This document shows, piece after piece, positions 20,900 through 32,391 of a stretch of 64,000 nt of DNA. The stretch lies in the NCBI GenBank assembly GCA_014529385.2, contig CM043944.1, positions 91,753,914 to 91,817,913 on the forward strand, read 5' to 3'. Below the pieces are notes generated by a model, which saw only the letters and a program-made list of their open reading frames with translations, searched no databases and had not been told where the DNA came from. The position numbers and the translations under genes were made by a program. This stretch comes from Adiantum capillus-veneris (lineage: Eukaryota; Streptophyta; Polypodiopsida; Polypodiales; Pteridaceae). The first letter of the stretch is position 1, and the number at the start of each line of letters is the position of its first letter.

Positions 20900-22533
20900 C
20901 ATCACACGTAGAATGTAGGTTTTTTTGATTGCAAGAAAGTCTGCACAGGCTAGCGCGTACAATCTTTCCTCCATCACCCACTTTGGATGGTTGGTCCACT
21001 TGATTGTGCGCATGTCATGCACCAATGTACCTAGGAATCAATTTCAAATTGTACTTTAAGCATATTCTCTTATACTAGTAGAGAATTTGAAATAACCAAC
21101 CTCCACCAATCATCTCCCAAGGCAGGATCAACAATGGCCAATGCATGTTTTGTCATTTTTCTGGATGGCCCATCCATTTCAAAGAGTGCTTTTTTGTATT
21201 GGGCTTGAAATTCTAAGAGAAGCATTCTATCCGTCTCTGCTATAATCTTTTTTAGGGTGGGTATATTGTTCCTACACACATGGTGCTAATGATAATTCTA
21301 TTCTTTGATAGTAACAATTTATGCTAATTACTATTTGAACACTTTGATGCCACTTACAAGATGAAGAAGCTATGAAATCAGAGTGATGAGCACATTGTAC
21401 CATGATTTCTTTCCAACCCTCATCTCAATGTCTGCCTACATCTATCTATAAACAACACACGGTAGTTTCTCCATGATTGCCTCCTTTGAAGCAAGGTCCA
21501 TTGCCCGCACCATCCAAGCATGTCCATGTAAGAGGTAACCACATATCCTATCTCGTTCAATCTACATGGGATTGAAGAAAAAAAACTCTCAAGACAATTA
21601 GATACTAAAGCTAGTTGCACAGGCAAATAGATTCAAAAGAGATTACTTGTTTATACACATAACAATGCTCAACATATCAGCCTCATTTGAAGAATCTATT
21701 GTCACTAGTTCAACTCAAACTCTTGGTTGCAGATTGATGTATTTTTCGTACACAACACCTAGAACCAAAGAGAAGGATACACATTAATTGAATTTTAGTA
21801 CATAGAAGCAGATTAGCACCATTAACATCAGAACTTAGTCTCTTTAAGAGCTCCCATCCAAGCGGCTAGCCTATGGTTGACATCCCAAGTATACAACATT
21901 TTTTTGCACCTCAAACTCCTCATTAGCCACTCACCACAAGGGATCCCATGTGTGCATGATATTGTCATCTACATCAATAGAAGGATGGGTTGGTGCATCA
22001 AGAGAGCATATGAAGCATCCTCTGGGCTCATTATACCCCTCCAGTAGGAACGTATCGGCCAATCGTTGTAGCCGGTTGGAATCCCAGCTAACTTGTCTTG
22101 CTTTCTCTAGCTTTACCAAACGGCAAAGACGAACCCAAGGCAATGGAGTTTTGTGCTCTACCTGCATTGTCCAAAATATGTTAAAGCCCAAACTTTGCAA
22201 CAATTATTGCTTCTTTAAACTCAAATGCTCTTATGTACCTTCAAATTTCCAAGATGTTTCGATAATATATCTTGAAAAATTGTTACATCTTTGTTAAAAT
22301 GGAAATTCACCTCTAACATTTGTCCCTACTGTCATGTATGCCTCCATTTCCCTATCATCAATCTCCTCGTCGAAGTTGTCAACATTGGCTACAACTCTAG
22401 ATGATGCTTCTTTCTGCACTTTTGCTTTTACTTTTGCCCCCCTTCTAGATTATTCTAATGTCATAAAAGGTTGAGATAGCATAGTGCTAGTTGGTCTGCT
22501 CTTGAATAGAAATACACTAGCAGATGGAGACAT
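20900..22533 (-). pseudogene. Intron-bearing degenerate ORF, unrecognised
   Basis: Minus-strand segments look like exons of one old gene. The first (22533-22310) reads MSPSASVFLFKSRPTSTMLS and NVDNFDEEIDDREMEAYMTV and ends at a donor-like AGAG|GTGAAT. A clear acceptor (TTTTGGACAATGCAG) then opens VEHKTPLPWVRLCRLVKLEK and DNIMHTWDPLW (22182-21931). Later segments include EVYEKYINLQPRV-like sequence, GYLLHGHAWMVRAMDLASKE (near 21500) and MCRNNIPTLKKIIAETDRML (21279-21070). Several stops interrupt these. Splice-like borders and protein-like composition suggest a host gene or transposase gene remnant; I cannot assign a family. Confidence 0.35.
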
Positions 22534-22754
22534 TTATTGTGGTTCTTTCCTTGTTGTCTTGGTAACTCACTAATAAACAAACAATACAATAGTAATCATT
22601 CAACAAATAAACTTGCAATAGACATTTAACAATTTATACTGAAAGAAAATCCAATTCAAAGGCTTTATCAAGATGAACCCAAAAAATACTAGGTCGCTTT
22701 AGGCCACGCAATAATACTTTATTCTACATTCTTCACAGTAGTCATTTCTTTATC

Positions 22755-22761
<7 letters not shown>

Positions 22762-22840
<79 letters not shown>

Positions 22841-23132
22841 AGCTCTGCAACCCCCCCCCCCCCTCCCTCTCTCTAAATCTACCTCTATTCTCTCCCTTTC
22901 TCTATGGAAGATCCACTCTTTTTTACCCTTGCTCCCTCTCCCTCCATCTTCAATCCCACTCCCTCTCCTTGTCCTTCCTTTTACCATATTCTCTCTTTTG
23001 ATAAAGATCTATCCTCCCTTGCCACTCCACTTCTTCTTTCTCTATCTTCTTTCTTCCATTCTATCTCTCTCTCTTTTCTTTTTCCTCTATTTTTCTTTCT
23101 TCTTGTTTCCCGCAACTCTCTCCCCCCCCCCC

Positions 23133-23205
<73 letters not shown>

Positions 23206-23500
23206 TTGCTCACCCTCCCTTCCTCCCTCTCTCACTCTCCCTTCCCCTCTATCTCTCTTTTCCCTCACTCATTCAACCCCCCCCCCCCCCCCCCCCTCTC
23301 TCTCTCCCCCCTACTCTATGGCTGTCTCTCTTTATCTCTTTTCTCTCACTCTCTCAGTTGCTCCCTCCTTCAACCACCTATCTCTCTCTACCTTCTACTC
23401 CCTCACTTCTCTCACTTTTATTCCCTCACTCTTTGTCTATCCCTATTCTCTCTCCTTTGCTCCCTCATTCTCTCCCTCCCTCTCTCTCTCTAGGTGGGTC
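22762..23500. repeat. ~740-bp polypyrimidine tract with (CT)n and poly-C runs
   Basis: The plus strand is almost entirely C and T, with (CT)n at about 22758-22838 and 23142-23201, and C runs at about 22850-22862, 23124-23135 and 23277-23296. Long mirror-like homopyrimidine DNA of this sort can adopt triplex (H-DNA) structure. The long Ser/Leu/Pro open frames here are translations of the repeat. Confidence 0.95.
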
Positions 23501-23501
23501 C

Positions 23502-23504
<3 letters not shown>

Positions 23505-23547
<43 letters not shown>

Positions 23548-23680
23548 TTAGAAGAGAAGATAGAGAAGGAAACAAGGTTGTACCTTATAAAGAAAGAAAC
23601 TTCTTTGGAAAGCTAATTTATGAAGTGCAAAAAATTTAAGATGTTGAGCCTTTATATAGGCACCCTAAACCCTCCCTCAA

Positions 23681-23711
<31 letters not shown>

Positions 23712-23747
23712 GCACTTAACACAAGTGCATGAGAGCACCCTCTTGTG

Positions 23748-23796
<49 letters not shown>

Positions 23797-24075
23797 AGAG
23801 AAGATAGAGAAGAAAGAGAGGGAAGGAGGATTACCTTATAAAGCAAGAAACTCATCACAAAAGTAAATGTACAAAATGCAAAAAAATTAACACCTTGAGC
23901 ATTTATATAGGCTCCCTAAATCTTCCCCCGACTCCCTCTCCACTTCTACCTTTCTCACTCTCCCCCTCCTCCCTCTCTCCCTCTCTCACTTGTGCTTAAC
24001 ACTATTGGGCACTAGCACTCACTAGAATTAGGTGCAAGTGAGAGAGGGAGGGAGGGAGGGTGATCAAGAGAGGGA
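23505..24075. repeat. ~251-bp tandem units bounded by (GA)n and (CT)n that pair as hairpins
   Basis: Two units start with (GA)n plus 'agaagagaagatagagaa', continue 'accttataaag' (23582 and 23833, period 251) and 'tttatatagg' (about 23651 and 23903), and end in a CT-rich arm. At the boundary, 23684-23727 reads (CT)n-CGCACTTAACACAAG and 23743-23792 reads CTTGTGTTAAG-(AG)n, an inverted repeat of roughly 45 bp with a short loop. A second, weaker inverted pair (TCTCTCACTTGTGC / GCAAGTGAGAGAGG) sits at about 23984-24053. TATA-like elements recur in each unit. No coding sequence. Confidence 0.85.
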
Positions 24076-24639
24076 GAGAGTGTGTGTGTGAGAGAGATAA
24101 AATATATTAAAAAATTTTGATTGCTTGTTGTTTATAAAAAAAATTCCTACATCCTCGATAAGGTTTGCATATTCATAGGAGCACCCCAAGGTATGTTACA
24201 ACTATGCCTTCCTAACTCCGTCAAAGAAAGTTTCTTCCATGCATTCATGGAAAGGGAGGGGAGTACCCAACAAACGACCGTTATCTAGAGTCAAGTTTAG
24301 CCAATATTCTTTTTGTACTTTTGCCACACCAAGAAAAGTCTTACACACCCATAAAAAGATATTCAGTGAAGAATGAAGTCTAAAGAATTCACTAAAACTT
24401 CTATGCCCATGGTTTGCCTCTACATGCTCATTTTTACACATTAATCACTAAATAGTTAAACACCAAACCAAAACCTGCAAAGACATTTTTTTTTGAAAGA
24501 GACGTTATCTTAGCTCTTTTTCCCAAGCCAAATTTCTTGCATATATCTCCACCAACTTGGAGGTACACCTCTCTATTAATAACCAACATTTGAAGGGGAT
24601 AATATTATAGTATCTAGGAAGTGGAAACATGAAGGGCAT

Positions 24640-25425
24640 GTCAACTATGAGGAAGAGAATGCTTCACATCGACATGAGTTTCTAACACAATTTTTTTGCG
24701 TAATCGTGGATGTGTCCAAGCAGCTGGCAGGGTGGCCAGTCAAGAAGGTGATGAACAAGAGGGTGGACTGGTGGTTGAGGAAACCGACATCCTCAAGACA
24801 ATGTGAGCAATTTTTTGTATACCTACGGGTAGTAGAGTTAAATGCGAAGGGTGATTTGGGTCTAGATCCAAAAAATGCAAAAGAAACATAGAAAACATTG
24901 GTACAGGTGTTGCTGCACCATCCTTTTGGGGTATCAAATCTTGGGAAAGTGAGAGAGATATTGCTCATGGTAAAGGTTCAAAGGCCCAATTCATGTGGTG
25001 TTTCAATGATAGCGTGGATCACACGCCACAACTTTATAACATAGTCACCTAATGCCCGACTAGAGTATGCAGCATATGGCCAATGGAAATGGGAACAAAC
25101 TTGACTGCTTTTGAGTTGAAGAATTTGGAATCAGGAGGGTTCACAATAAAGAAGATTGCAGTTAAGAAAACACACAATGCATGTTATCGGCCAGGAGTTT
25201 CAATTCAATCCTCTAAGAGGATTGACTCGGTAGTAACCATGGAAGCTTGAACTGTGCACCATACTATTGCTAAGACAAACATACATGAGAAATTTGTCAT
25301 AGAAACAACCAATTCATAAGTCCAAGGTGATAGGTATGAAGTTCATACCACAAGTAGCCTGATGTGTACATGTGGAGACTTTGGAGTCTTACAAAAAGGC
25401 AAGCAATTTTTTTTTAGCAATGAAA
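24640..25425 (+). pseudogene. Mutator-like (MULE) transposase C-terminal remnant
   Basis: Plus-strand frames read KKVMNKRVDWWLRKPTSSRQ (near 24745), then GTNLTAFELKNLESGGFTIK (near 25093) and finally, after two stops, DRYEVHTTSSLMCTCGDF (near 25330). The 'RVDW' helix followed further on by a Y-x-V...C-T-C-x-D-F segment matches, from family knowledge, the C-terminal part of plant MULE transposases that ends in a SWIM zinc finger; here the second half of the finger (C-x-H) is not visible. No catalytic DDE core was found, so only the end of the gene survives. Frameshifts and stops are frequent. Confidence 0.4.
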
Positions 25426-26199
25426 AAAATTAACGAGTCCCTCAATAAAGTTATTTGTTGTGAGCCAAAGAGACTTTCAGAAGTGATAAGAAGAAAGAGA
25501 TGTTCGTAGAGTATGACAAGAAATAATTCAAGAGACATTGCACACCATAAATACAAACCAAAATATTCTTATACACAAATCAGTGCATATTTAGTGACAT
25601 GACAATGCCTTTTCAAACAATACAATACATAAGAGGTATAGAGCAAGAAATATTGCAAAGCACACTACCATCCCAAAGCTTAGATCAAGGGAAAAAAAAT
25701 CTCATCAATGTTTATGGCTGCACATAATTTAGATTGAATCACACTTCTCATCAATAAAGAGATGCAACCTTTGAGGCCTATCTTTTGGGCAACCATTATA
25801 TAATGGATCTGACATTATGTGGGTTGCCTCGGTCTCTATGTATATTGTCAATGCACTTCATCCAAACATAATACACAATATTCAATTCAAGAGAGCAATC
25901 ATGCTTACAACTTGAAATGTACTAACACCTAAAAATTCTAATAGCAATGTATGCCAATGAATCATAGAATGTCATAAAACATAAGAAGAAATAGCTGCAT
26001 TGTATGCTCGACCACTCGACTCAAACAAGAAAACATAAAAGAAGATAGCTAACAATAAATGCTAGACCACACTACTTAAACAAAAAAATAAAAATAGAAT
26101 TGTCATGTGATGAGGGTCTCACAAATCTTCAAAATGGTTTCCACCCATAGGTTTGTCTCCCTCGTCCACCACATCTATTGACACGGATGTCTCTTCTTG
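25426..26199. other. Intergenic DNA, nothing recognised
   Basis: AT-rich, no open frame of note, no repeat structure detected. Confidence 0.4.
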
Positions 26200-27200
26200 T
26201 GTAAGGGTTCCACCTAGCCCTTACACATGTCCAACACATCTAAGCCACCAACTCAAAAGAAGAAAAAGAAAAAGAAAAAGAAAAAGAAATTAAGGATAAG
26301 GAAAAGAGAAGATAAGGATAATGTGAATAAGTAACTTCTTAAAGAAGTTTTGAAAAGCAAGATAACTTATCAAGATAAGTAGAAATAAATTATTGAGATA
26401 AAATAAGCTATTGAGAATAGTGAATACACTTATTTAAAATGTGCATAAAAAGAGGGCTTACACTTCCTACACACACACACACCCCTCTCCAACAGAAGCC
26501 ATGGCCAAAACTTTAATCAAGTTTGTCAAAACTTGATCTTCTTCTTCACATTACACTATATCTATCCTCTCTCCTAACCCTCAAGCTTTCCATACCTTGA
26601 ATTGTTTATCTCATTCCTTTCTTTCAATCCAAGTAGCAAAATTGGTGGTCTTCAAGTGAAGGTGAAGAGGGAGAGAGCCGACTACGTCCAAAACAAGGAG
26701 AAGACTATAACATACACACACTAAGGTAATTTTTTCTTGTTCTCTTTATGCTATTGAATTTTTTTGAAAGTGATTTACCTTTCATGCTTACTTAAATTCA
26801 TGGTTAAGCTCTTACAAGCAAGTCTTTCCCTTGTTTGCTTAGACAGAAGAACAACTTCTTAATTTTGTTTTCTTTCTTTATAACTATGGCTCATTACTAA
26901 TCATAACTAATCACATTGCTAACAACTGACCATGATGCTATTTCAAGTTTTGTTATTTCAAGTTCTTTAGATTACCAGACTAATATGGCATAGAGAGGTT
27001 AGAAAGCATTCTCTTTAACCATAGGTGACTGGAGTTCATATTTTTACCTAGATACTATGCATAAAGAATGGTGACTAATATCTTTAATTATCCCTTAATC
27101 TCTTGCATATACCTTTCTATTGATTTTTAACTTACTTTTGTTCTCTCACCTAAATTACTCTCATAAAGGTAAATGCCATAAATCCAAGGCAACTAAGTAA
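26200..27200 (+). repeat. LTR-like repeat starting TGTAAGGG, copy 1
   Basis: Starts TGTAAGGG at 26200 and matches in inverted orientation the stretch 63029-61780. Shared landmarks are 'ccaacacatctaagccacc', a (AAAAAG)n run (26262-26288), 'cttatcaagataag', 'tgcataaaaagaggg', (AC)n, 'aagccatggccaaaa', 'atcaagtttgtcaaaact' and 'taccagactaatatggcata'. The start with TG and a TATA-like 'gcataaaaag' are consistent with an LTR; the inner end and any PBS are not clear. A PBS-like 'tgggatcgcccaagacgggg' lies at about 27926, which would make an LTR of ~1.7 kb, but this is speculative. Confidence 0.5.
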
Positions 27201-28641
27201 AGGAATTGTTTTTGGAACTAACTTTATTTTTCAAAAGAGGAATTATAATGCTCTCATGAAAGGCCCACAAATTTTTCTTGAATTTGCATGAATTATGTGT
27301 GTGAAAGTTTTAGTGAACTACTTAAGTTAATATTTAATTTTCTCAAGAAGGACTTGACTTTTGAGGTGTAATTTTATCATAACCAAAGGAGTTCTCTTTG
27401 AAAGAGGATTTCCCTTCCAAGTAGGGTTATCCTCCCTCCCCTCTTGTCAATTGGAATTTCCCAAATACTTAAACCACTCCTAGCTAAGGAAATAATCCTC
27501 TCCTTGCTAGCTAGGTATGCCTAAATCCCATCTCAAATAAGGATTTGCTAACCATTCATACTCAATTGCATGAGAATTTTCACTACACTAGAACTCTTAG
27601 GAACTTAGAACTTTAATTTTATACTGTCATTCATTGAATGATTTCACTCTTACACAATCAAGCATCGACTCTTTCATAAGCAAAAGAAGTTTACATTTGC
27701 AAGTTGGTACACTCTAAAGTTGTATGCTTGCAATTAATAGCCCACACTAAAGCAAAGATCATCATAAAGAGCATATGCGTTCTTTCCAAGTTTGTATTCT
27801 TTCAAATTTGTTTGCAAATATGGGGGGAGTAAAGGGATAGCTTCACAGAAGTGATGACCGTGCCGCTTAAACGTAAAACTCCTGTTGCTTCCGTGGATGG
27901 CAAGTGATGGAAAGAAAACAAATTGGGATCGCCCAAGACGGGGTTAACTTGAAACTTACATTGAGACAGAACCTTAAATTCCCAAGATATTTGTTGTATT
28001 TCTTAGGGTCTTGTTTGAGTAGACATTAAAAGGAAATAGGAATTAAGGAATACGGGATTATAACTCAATGAACCTAATGCAAATCTCAACTAGGATTAAA
28101 ACTTTACAAAGAAGATTTGACGTCCATAGTCCTAGCATAACATAAAGATTAAGTGTGGAATTTATCGTACATGTCTGGAAAAAGGCCACCATAAGTATTT
28201 ACCTATGGGATGCAATGGGGGATGGTCCTTTCTAGCTAGGATTGATAACCGTTGATCTACATTTTGAGCTCACGTTCATTCAAGGCCCTGGAATTAGGAT
28301 TGGATGGGAGTGTGTCCCGGCCAGGTGGTGAGACTTGTAGAAGCATGTGGAAATTGGCCAAGTTTGGGTAGGCATGATGTCGACAAGAAAATAAGGAAGG
28401 AAAAAGGGATTCCAAGAAGGGATCGGATAAGGGAGAAGGATGTGATTTAATTAATGAACTTGTTCAATTGTTTGGTGAAAGGAACCTTGGAAATGCTAGA
28501 AACCTAAATGAGCAATTTTTCAATTGTCCTCATCAGTCGGACCATTGCTCTACTTCTTAGAATATTTATTTAAAAGAAACTTAAGGTGAATTAATTGTAA
28601 GACTTTCCAAAATAATATAAAGAAAAATAAGAATTAGAAGC
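27201..28641. other. No gene recognised
   Basis: AT-rich DNA. It may hold the rest of the TGTAAGGG repeat and element leader. No catalytic motif or long frame seen. Confidence 0.4.
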
Positions 28642-28957
28642 TGTGTAAAGGTGCTGGGTGAAAGCATGTTAACTTGTCATGCTTTTTCATGTCCCGGACA
28701 ATGCTAACTAGCACAATTTTGACATATGCTAACTAGTACAATAACTTGAGCTACATCTCCAAGATCTATGACATATGATATATCAATAGAAAGCACTTGA
28801 AACAAGGAATCCAAATGTACAACCTCCGACAAATTTTGATATTATTTGTAAAAAATTTACCGGACGCCCAACTTTTCGATGATGTGCTAACTTGAAACTG
28901 CTAACTAGCACAAAAAGCGCGACAGGTTAACATGCTTTCACCCTGCCACCTCCACAC
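28642..28957. mobile_element. MITE with long terminal inverted repeats
   Basis: The left end GGGTGAAAGCATGTTAAC (from 28656) is matched in reverse complement by GTTAACATGCTTTCACCC ending at 28943. Outside this the complementarity continues imperfectly (TGTGTAAAGGTG / CACCTCCACACA) to 28642 and 28957; inside it continues over TGTC and CGCTTTTT/CATGCTTTTT. About 50-60 bp of each end is paired, around a ~200-bp core with repeated 'gctaacta(g)cacaa'. No coding capacity. The size and shape fit a non-autonomous DNA transposon; no clear target duplication is visible, so the superfamily is unknown. Confidence 0.65.
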
Positions 28958-30020
28958 ATGGCAGAGTGGAAGTGCCACACTATAACATGCACAAGTAAAG
29001 TTATTAGTGCAAATACGATCATTTGTACATATGCACACTAATAGCACACACAATCAATGCCCATATCTGTGCTATGGTATAAAGAAGAGAGGATGCTAAA
29101 CCAAAACCAAATTTTACACAAGTAATCCTCTCTTTTTGATTTATTATGAGTTGGCTAGCTCTAACCCACACTTGAGTTAGAGAAGTTAATTCATCTCATA
29201 ATGGGAAAATGTAATGGCTAGTGAACTCAATAGCCAAATAGAACCTCAAAGCTCTCCCACTTACCTGCCAATCATCCCTTCTAAAATATGTTAGTGCACA
29301 AAAGCATTTTTCATACACCTCAAGCATCACAAAAACTTATGCCTCTCAGATTTCAATGCAGTCCATTTTGGGATCTCAATTCATGACACAATAGTTGCAT
29401 GCCAATTAATGTTTCCATGCTCTCATGTAGCAAATATACAAAGCACTGTACAATCAAAGCAAACATGTATAACGGCTATGTGATAGCCAAATATCAAAAT
29501 GCATTAAGGTTTTCCACCTTTTGATGGCCAATGAAATCATCATTGTCCTTTTCCTAAAGTGGTCAATGAAACCATTATTTTAATCACAAATGCCAATATC
29601 TCAAAGCACGAGCCAAATATACCAAATCTGGTGGCAAGGGCAAGACACATCCAAAATTGAAGGGCTCCTATGTGAGCGACTATGGTGGGTAGAGGCAGGT
29701 GAGTTATAGGCATACAAGTGGGTTGTGGATGAGGAAAAAGTGTGTGTGCGATGGAATAACAACATCCATCTTTTTGCGTGTGTGTGGCCGCAAGAGCAAT
29801 GCCGTGATCAGCGAGGCAAGTGGTTGGGTTGGAATTTGGAACCAAGGGCTGCACCCACTGGCAAGCACATGCCACGAGGGGAGTCGGGTAGTGGGACCGA
29901 TATATGAGGCAAAAGTGCTGTTAGCAACCCTCAACACTATATGGCACGGGCACCTTGAAATGGGATCAAGGGTGGAGGTTAGAATGGTGAGACGCGCGCA
30001 TTGTAGGCCGTGCGATCAGG
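28958..30020. other. No gene recognised
   Basis: Open frames at 29540-29937 (minus) and 29699-30175 (plus) overlap and have no motif, so I do not call them. A small hairpin-like 'gctctaac...gagttagag' lies near 29158-29183. Confidence 0.4.
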
Positions 30021-30110
30021 TAGCCCAAATTTACAAATTTGTGCAACCCAAATTTACAATATTTTGCAGCCCTAATTTACAAAACTGTCCCGAGTTTACA
30101 AATCGGCCCG
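30021..30110. repeat. Short tandem repeat, unit 'cccaaatttacaa'
   Basis: Four diverged units ('cccaaatttacaaatttg', 'cccaaatttacaatattt', 'ccctaatttacaaaactg', 'cccgagtttacaaatcgg') spaced about 20-25 bp. Confidence 0.7.
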
Positions 30111-30540
30111 CATTTCCATATGTAGCATTGAAATGCCACATATGTAGGCCAAAAATCAACCACTCAAATCAATAGATTAGGCATGACTTAGCTCAAAGAA
30201 AATTAATAAAAGTGTTGATTCCACCTCTTATAAGGAAATTGAACATACATTACACATCAATGTTAGCGGTTAGGTTAGTAAAGTTAGTCCAAGATTAGTA
30301 AAACTTAGCATGGAATTAGTACAGCTAGCATGGAAATGAAGCAAAATTAGTGATGGTTAGTGAGAAATTAGTGAAATTTGAGGTTTGGGGTATTGATAAC
30401 TCAAAAGTTAGCTTCCAATTACTTGCACACACAATCACAGTAAAACAAAATTGAGTTACACACACTCAAACCAAATGAAACTAGTAGTGAAATTACTCTA
30501 TTGATCTAAACATCCTCTTCTCACTAGCTTAGGATTTTGG

Positions 30541-31215
30541 TCCCCGACAATGGTGCCAAATGTAGGGAGACATTGTAGCAACGACCTAATCGCAACCCAC
30601 ACAAAATCATCAATCCGTGGATTGAAAACCCGGCTAGATCTTGGAGACACAAGTGTCATAGGATGCATCAAAATAAAGGATTCAAGGGAGCCTTCTATCC
30701 ATCATAGAGAGAAGCCATGGAAGGGGCTTCCTCTAATCAACCACACAATCCTACTTACTAAGCACTTTGCACATAATCATGTGATCAATCACCCTAATCA
30801 CAACTCCTAATCACACAACTACACAGCATGCAATTAACATACCTACTTTGGATTAGTGTGGCCATTCTAGTCCTTGAAAACAGTGCCAAATGTAGGGAGG
30901 CATTGCAGTAATGGCCTAATTGCAACCCACACAAAATTATCAATCCGTGGATCGGCAACTCGGCTAGTGCTTGGAGGCACAAGCATCATAGGATGCATCA
31001 AAATAGAGGATTCAAGGGATCCTTCTATCTATCATAGAGAGAATCCATGGAAGGGTCTTCCTCTAATCAACCACAAAATCCTACGTACTAATCACTTTAC
31101 ACATAATTATGTGATTGAAATTAACCTCTCACATCAATCACCCTAATCACACAACTACACATGCATGCAGTTAACATACCTGCTTTGTATTAGTGCGGCC
31201 ATTCTGGACCATCCC
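30541..31215 (-). repeat. Tandem PBS-plus-LTR-end units (~330 bp, two copies), minus strand
   Basis: Plus-strand TCCCCGACAATGGTGCCA (30541-30558) is the reverse complement of a TGGCACCATTGTCGGGGA primer-binding site. It is followed by an LTR start 'tgtagggagacattg'. About 329 bp further the arrangement repeats (PBS-like 'aaacagtgcca' then 'tgtagggaggcattg'). The following sequence of both units matches ('atcaatccgtgga', 'cataggatgcatcaaaata', 'ggattcaaggga', 'gaagccatggaagg'). In reverse complement it resembles the LTR end and PBS of the element at 33190-43926. The conserved open frames through these units are translations of LTR DNA, not genes. Confidence 0.6.
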
Positions 31216-31749
31216 CTCAATGCGACTACATATGCACACACACTAACTACATGCCTTGTAGAGAGAGAGAAAGAGAGGGAAGGCATAGCCTTCACACACC
31301 ATGGCCAATGGTGTGGATAGAAGAGATTAACTCAAAAAGGGATTATGGATCTAACATCATACAAATACAATCTCACTTCACATAATCAAGACAAAGAAGA
31401 TAATAGAAAAGAAAGTGCAATTGATTATTAGAAATCAAGACCTACATGGGCATGGAAATCCCATGAGCCTCATGACCATCCACTCTACAAAGAAGAGAGC
31501 TTCCAAGAATGACTTCTCATTTATGATAAGGGTCTTTTATAGTTTTGGGCTTCAAACCCTTCAACTCTGGGATAAATTTGGGCCCTTTAGCCTAAGCTTA
31601 TACAATTTCAAACTCCTAAATGAGCCTAAGGCATTATGCAATGAATAGAAAATATTGTGCCTAATATCATACCCCTAGCTTGGTGCATAATCGGTGTAGC
31701 ATGTGTTAGCCATTTCTAAAAACATTAGAGGTTCCTCTTGAAATAGACA
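31216..31749. other. No gene recognised
   Basis: Includes a short (GA)n run at about 31259-31270. A 77-residue plus frame at 31415-31648 lacks motifs. Confidence 0.35.
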
Positions 31750-32391
31750 CAATGTCACTATCTATTGTTAGGTCCTTTGCTACCACCAATTAAGGGTGAC
31801 TATATTGTTTAACGATTCCAACCGTCATCATTGTGGTCCTTACTCAATTTTTTTTTGGTAGTGTTTAGCCTTGTGTGAGCTTTCTATTTCCTTGTTTCTA
31901 GCCGACTAGATATACCATTCTACTTCTTATACCTTTGTAAGACTTCTTCCATCATGCAATAGGACTTTTGAGGTGGTAAATTAGTAGCACCCTTAGCTAT
32001 TCCAATGGGTGGAATATTCATATGAACACATCTTGAAAGTGTGGGATCCACTTGATAAGTGTACAAGGAGTCTACCTCCTTGTCCCCTTTATGCAATTTA
32101 CTAGCCATGGATTCAAACAAGTGGCCCTACTAAATGTTTTCATTAAATGACTAAACACACTAACACTTGGTTGTGGGCTAAGATATACACATTTTTATTT
32201 GAATTCTCAGGGGTTCATGTAGGTTATCCCTCTATCACCTCATAATTGGATGAGAAATCGCTTTGTCGCTAGGTAAGGGTCTTGAGTTATGCCACCCTAG
32301 GTTCTAGCAAAAAGTTCAAAACCTAATGTAGGTAGTTTTTGTGTGTGTCTAAACTAAAGCACTCTCTATTAGCTCAGGCTCTAGCACTTGT
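31750..32391 (-). pseudogene. E1b: 5' leader and decayed N-terminal gag ORF
   Basis: Homologous to 18870-19400 of E1a in the same orientation, both as DNA and, weakly, as protein (frame 32120-31920 includes VDPTLSRCVHMNIPPIG, matching TDPMLLESVHVNTPF). Stops have removed the start region. To its right, at 32392, the E1-type LTR begins, which fixes this as the 5' end of a minus-strand E1 copy. The gag proper that should follow to the left is not recognisable. Confidence 0.5.

Noticed and set aside
22904-23639. Open frames of more than 200 codons rich in Ser, Leu and Pro
   Set aside because: They are translations of (CT)n and C-rich tracts, open in several frames at once, with no domain or codon bias.
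29540-30175. 111- and 158-codon overlapping frames
   Set aside because: Opposite strands, no recognisable domain, and the plus frame runs into a short tandem repeat.
30550-31146. Two similar 86- and 90-codon frames that look like a duplicated small gene
   Set aside because: They are parallel translations of the duplicated PBS-LTR unit; similarity comes from DNA duplication, not protein conservation.
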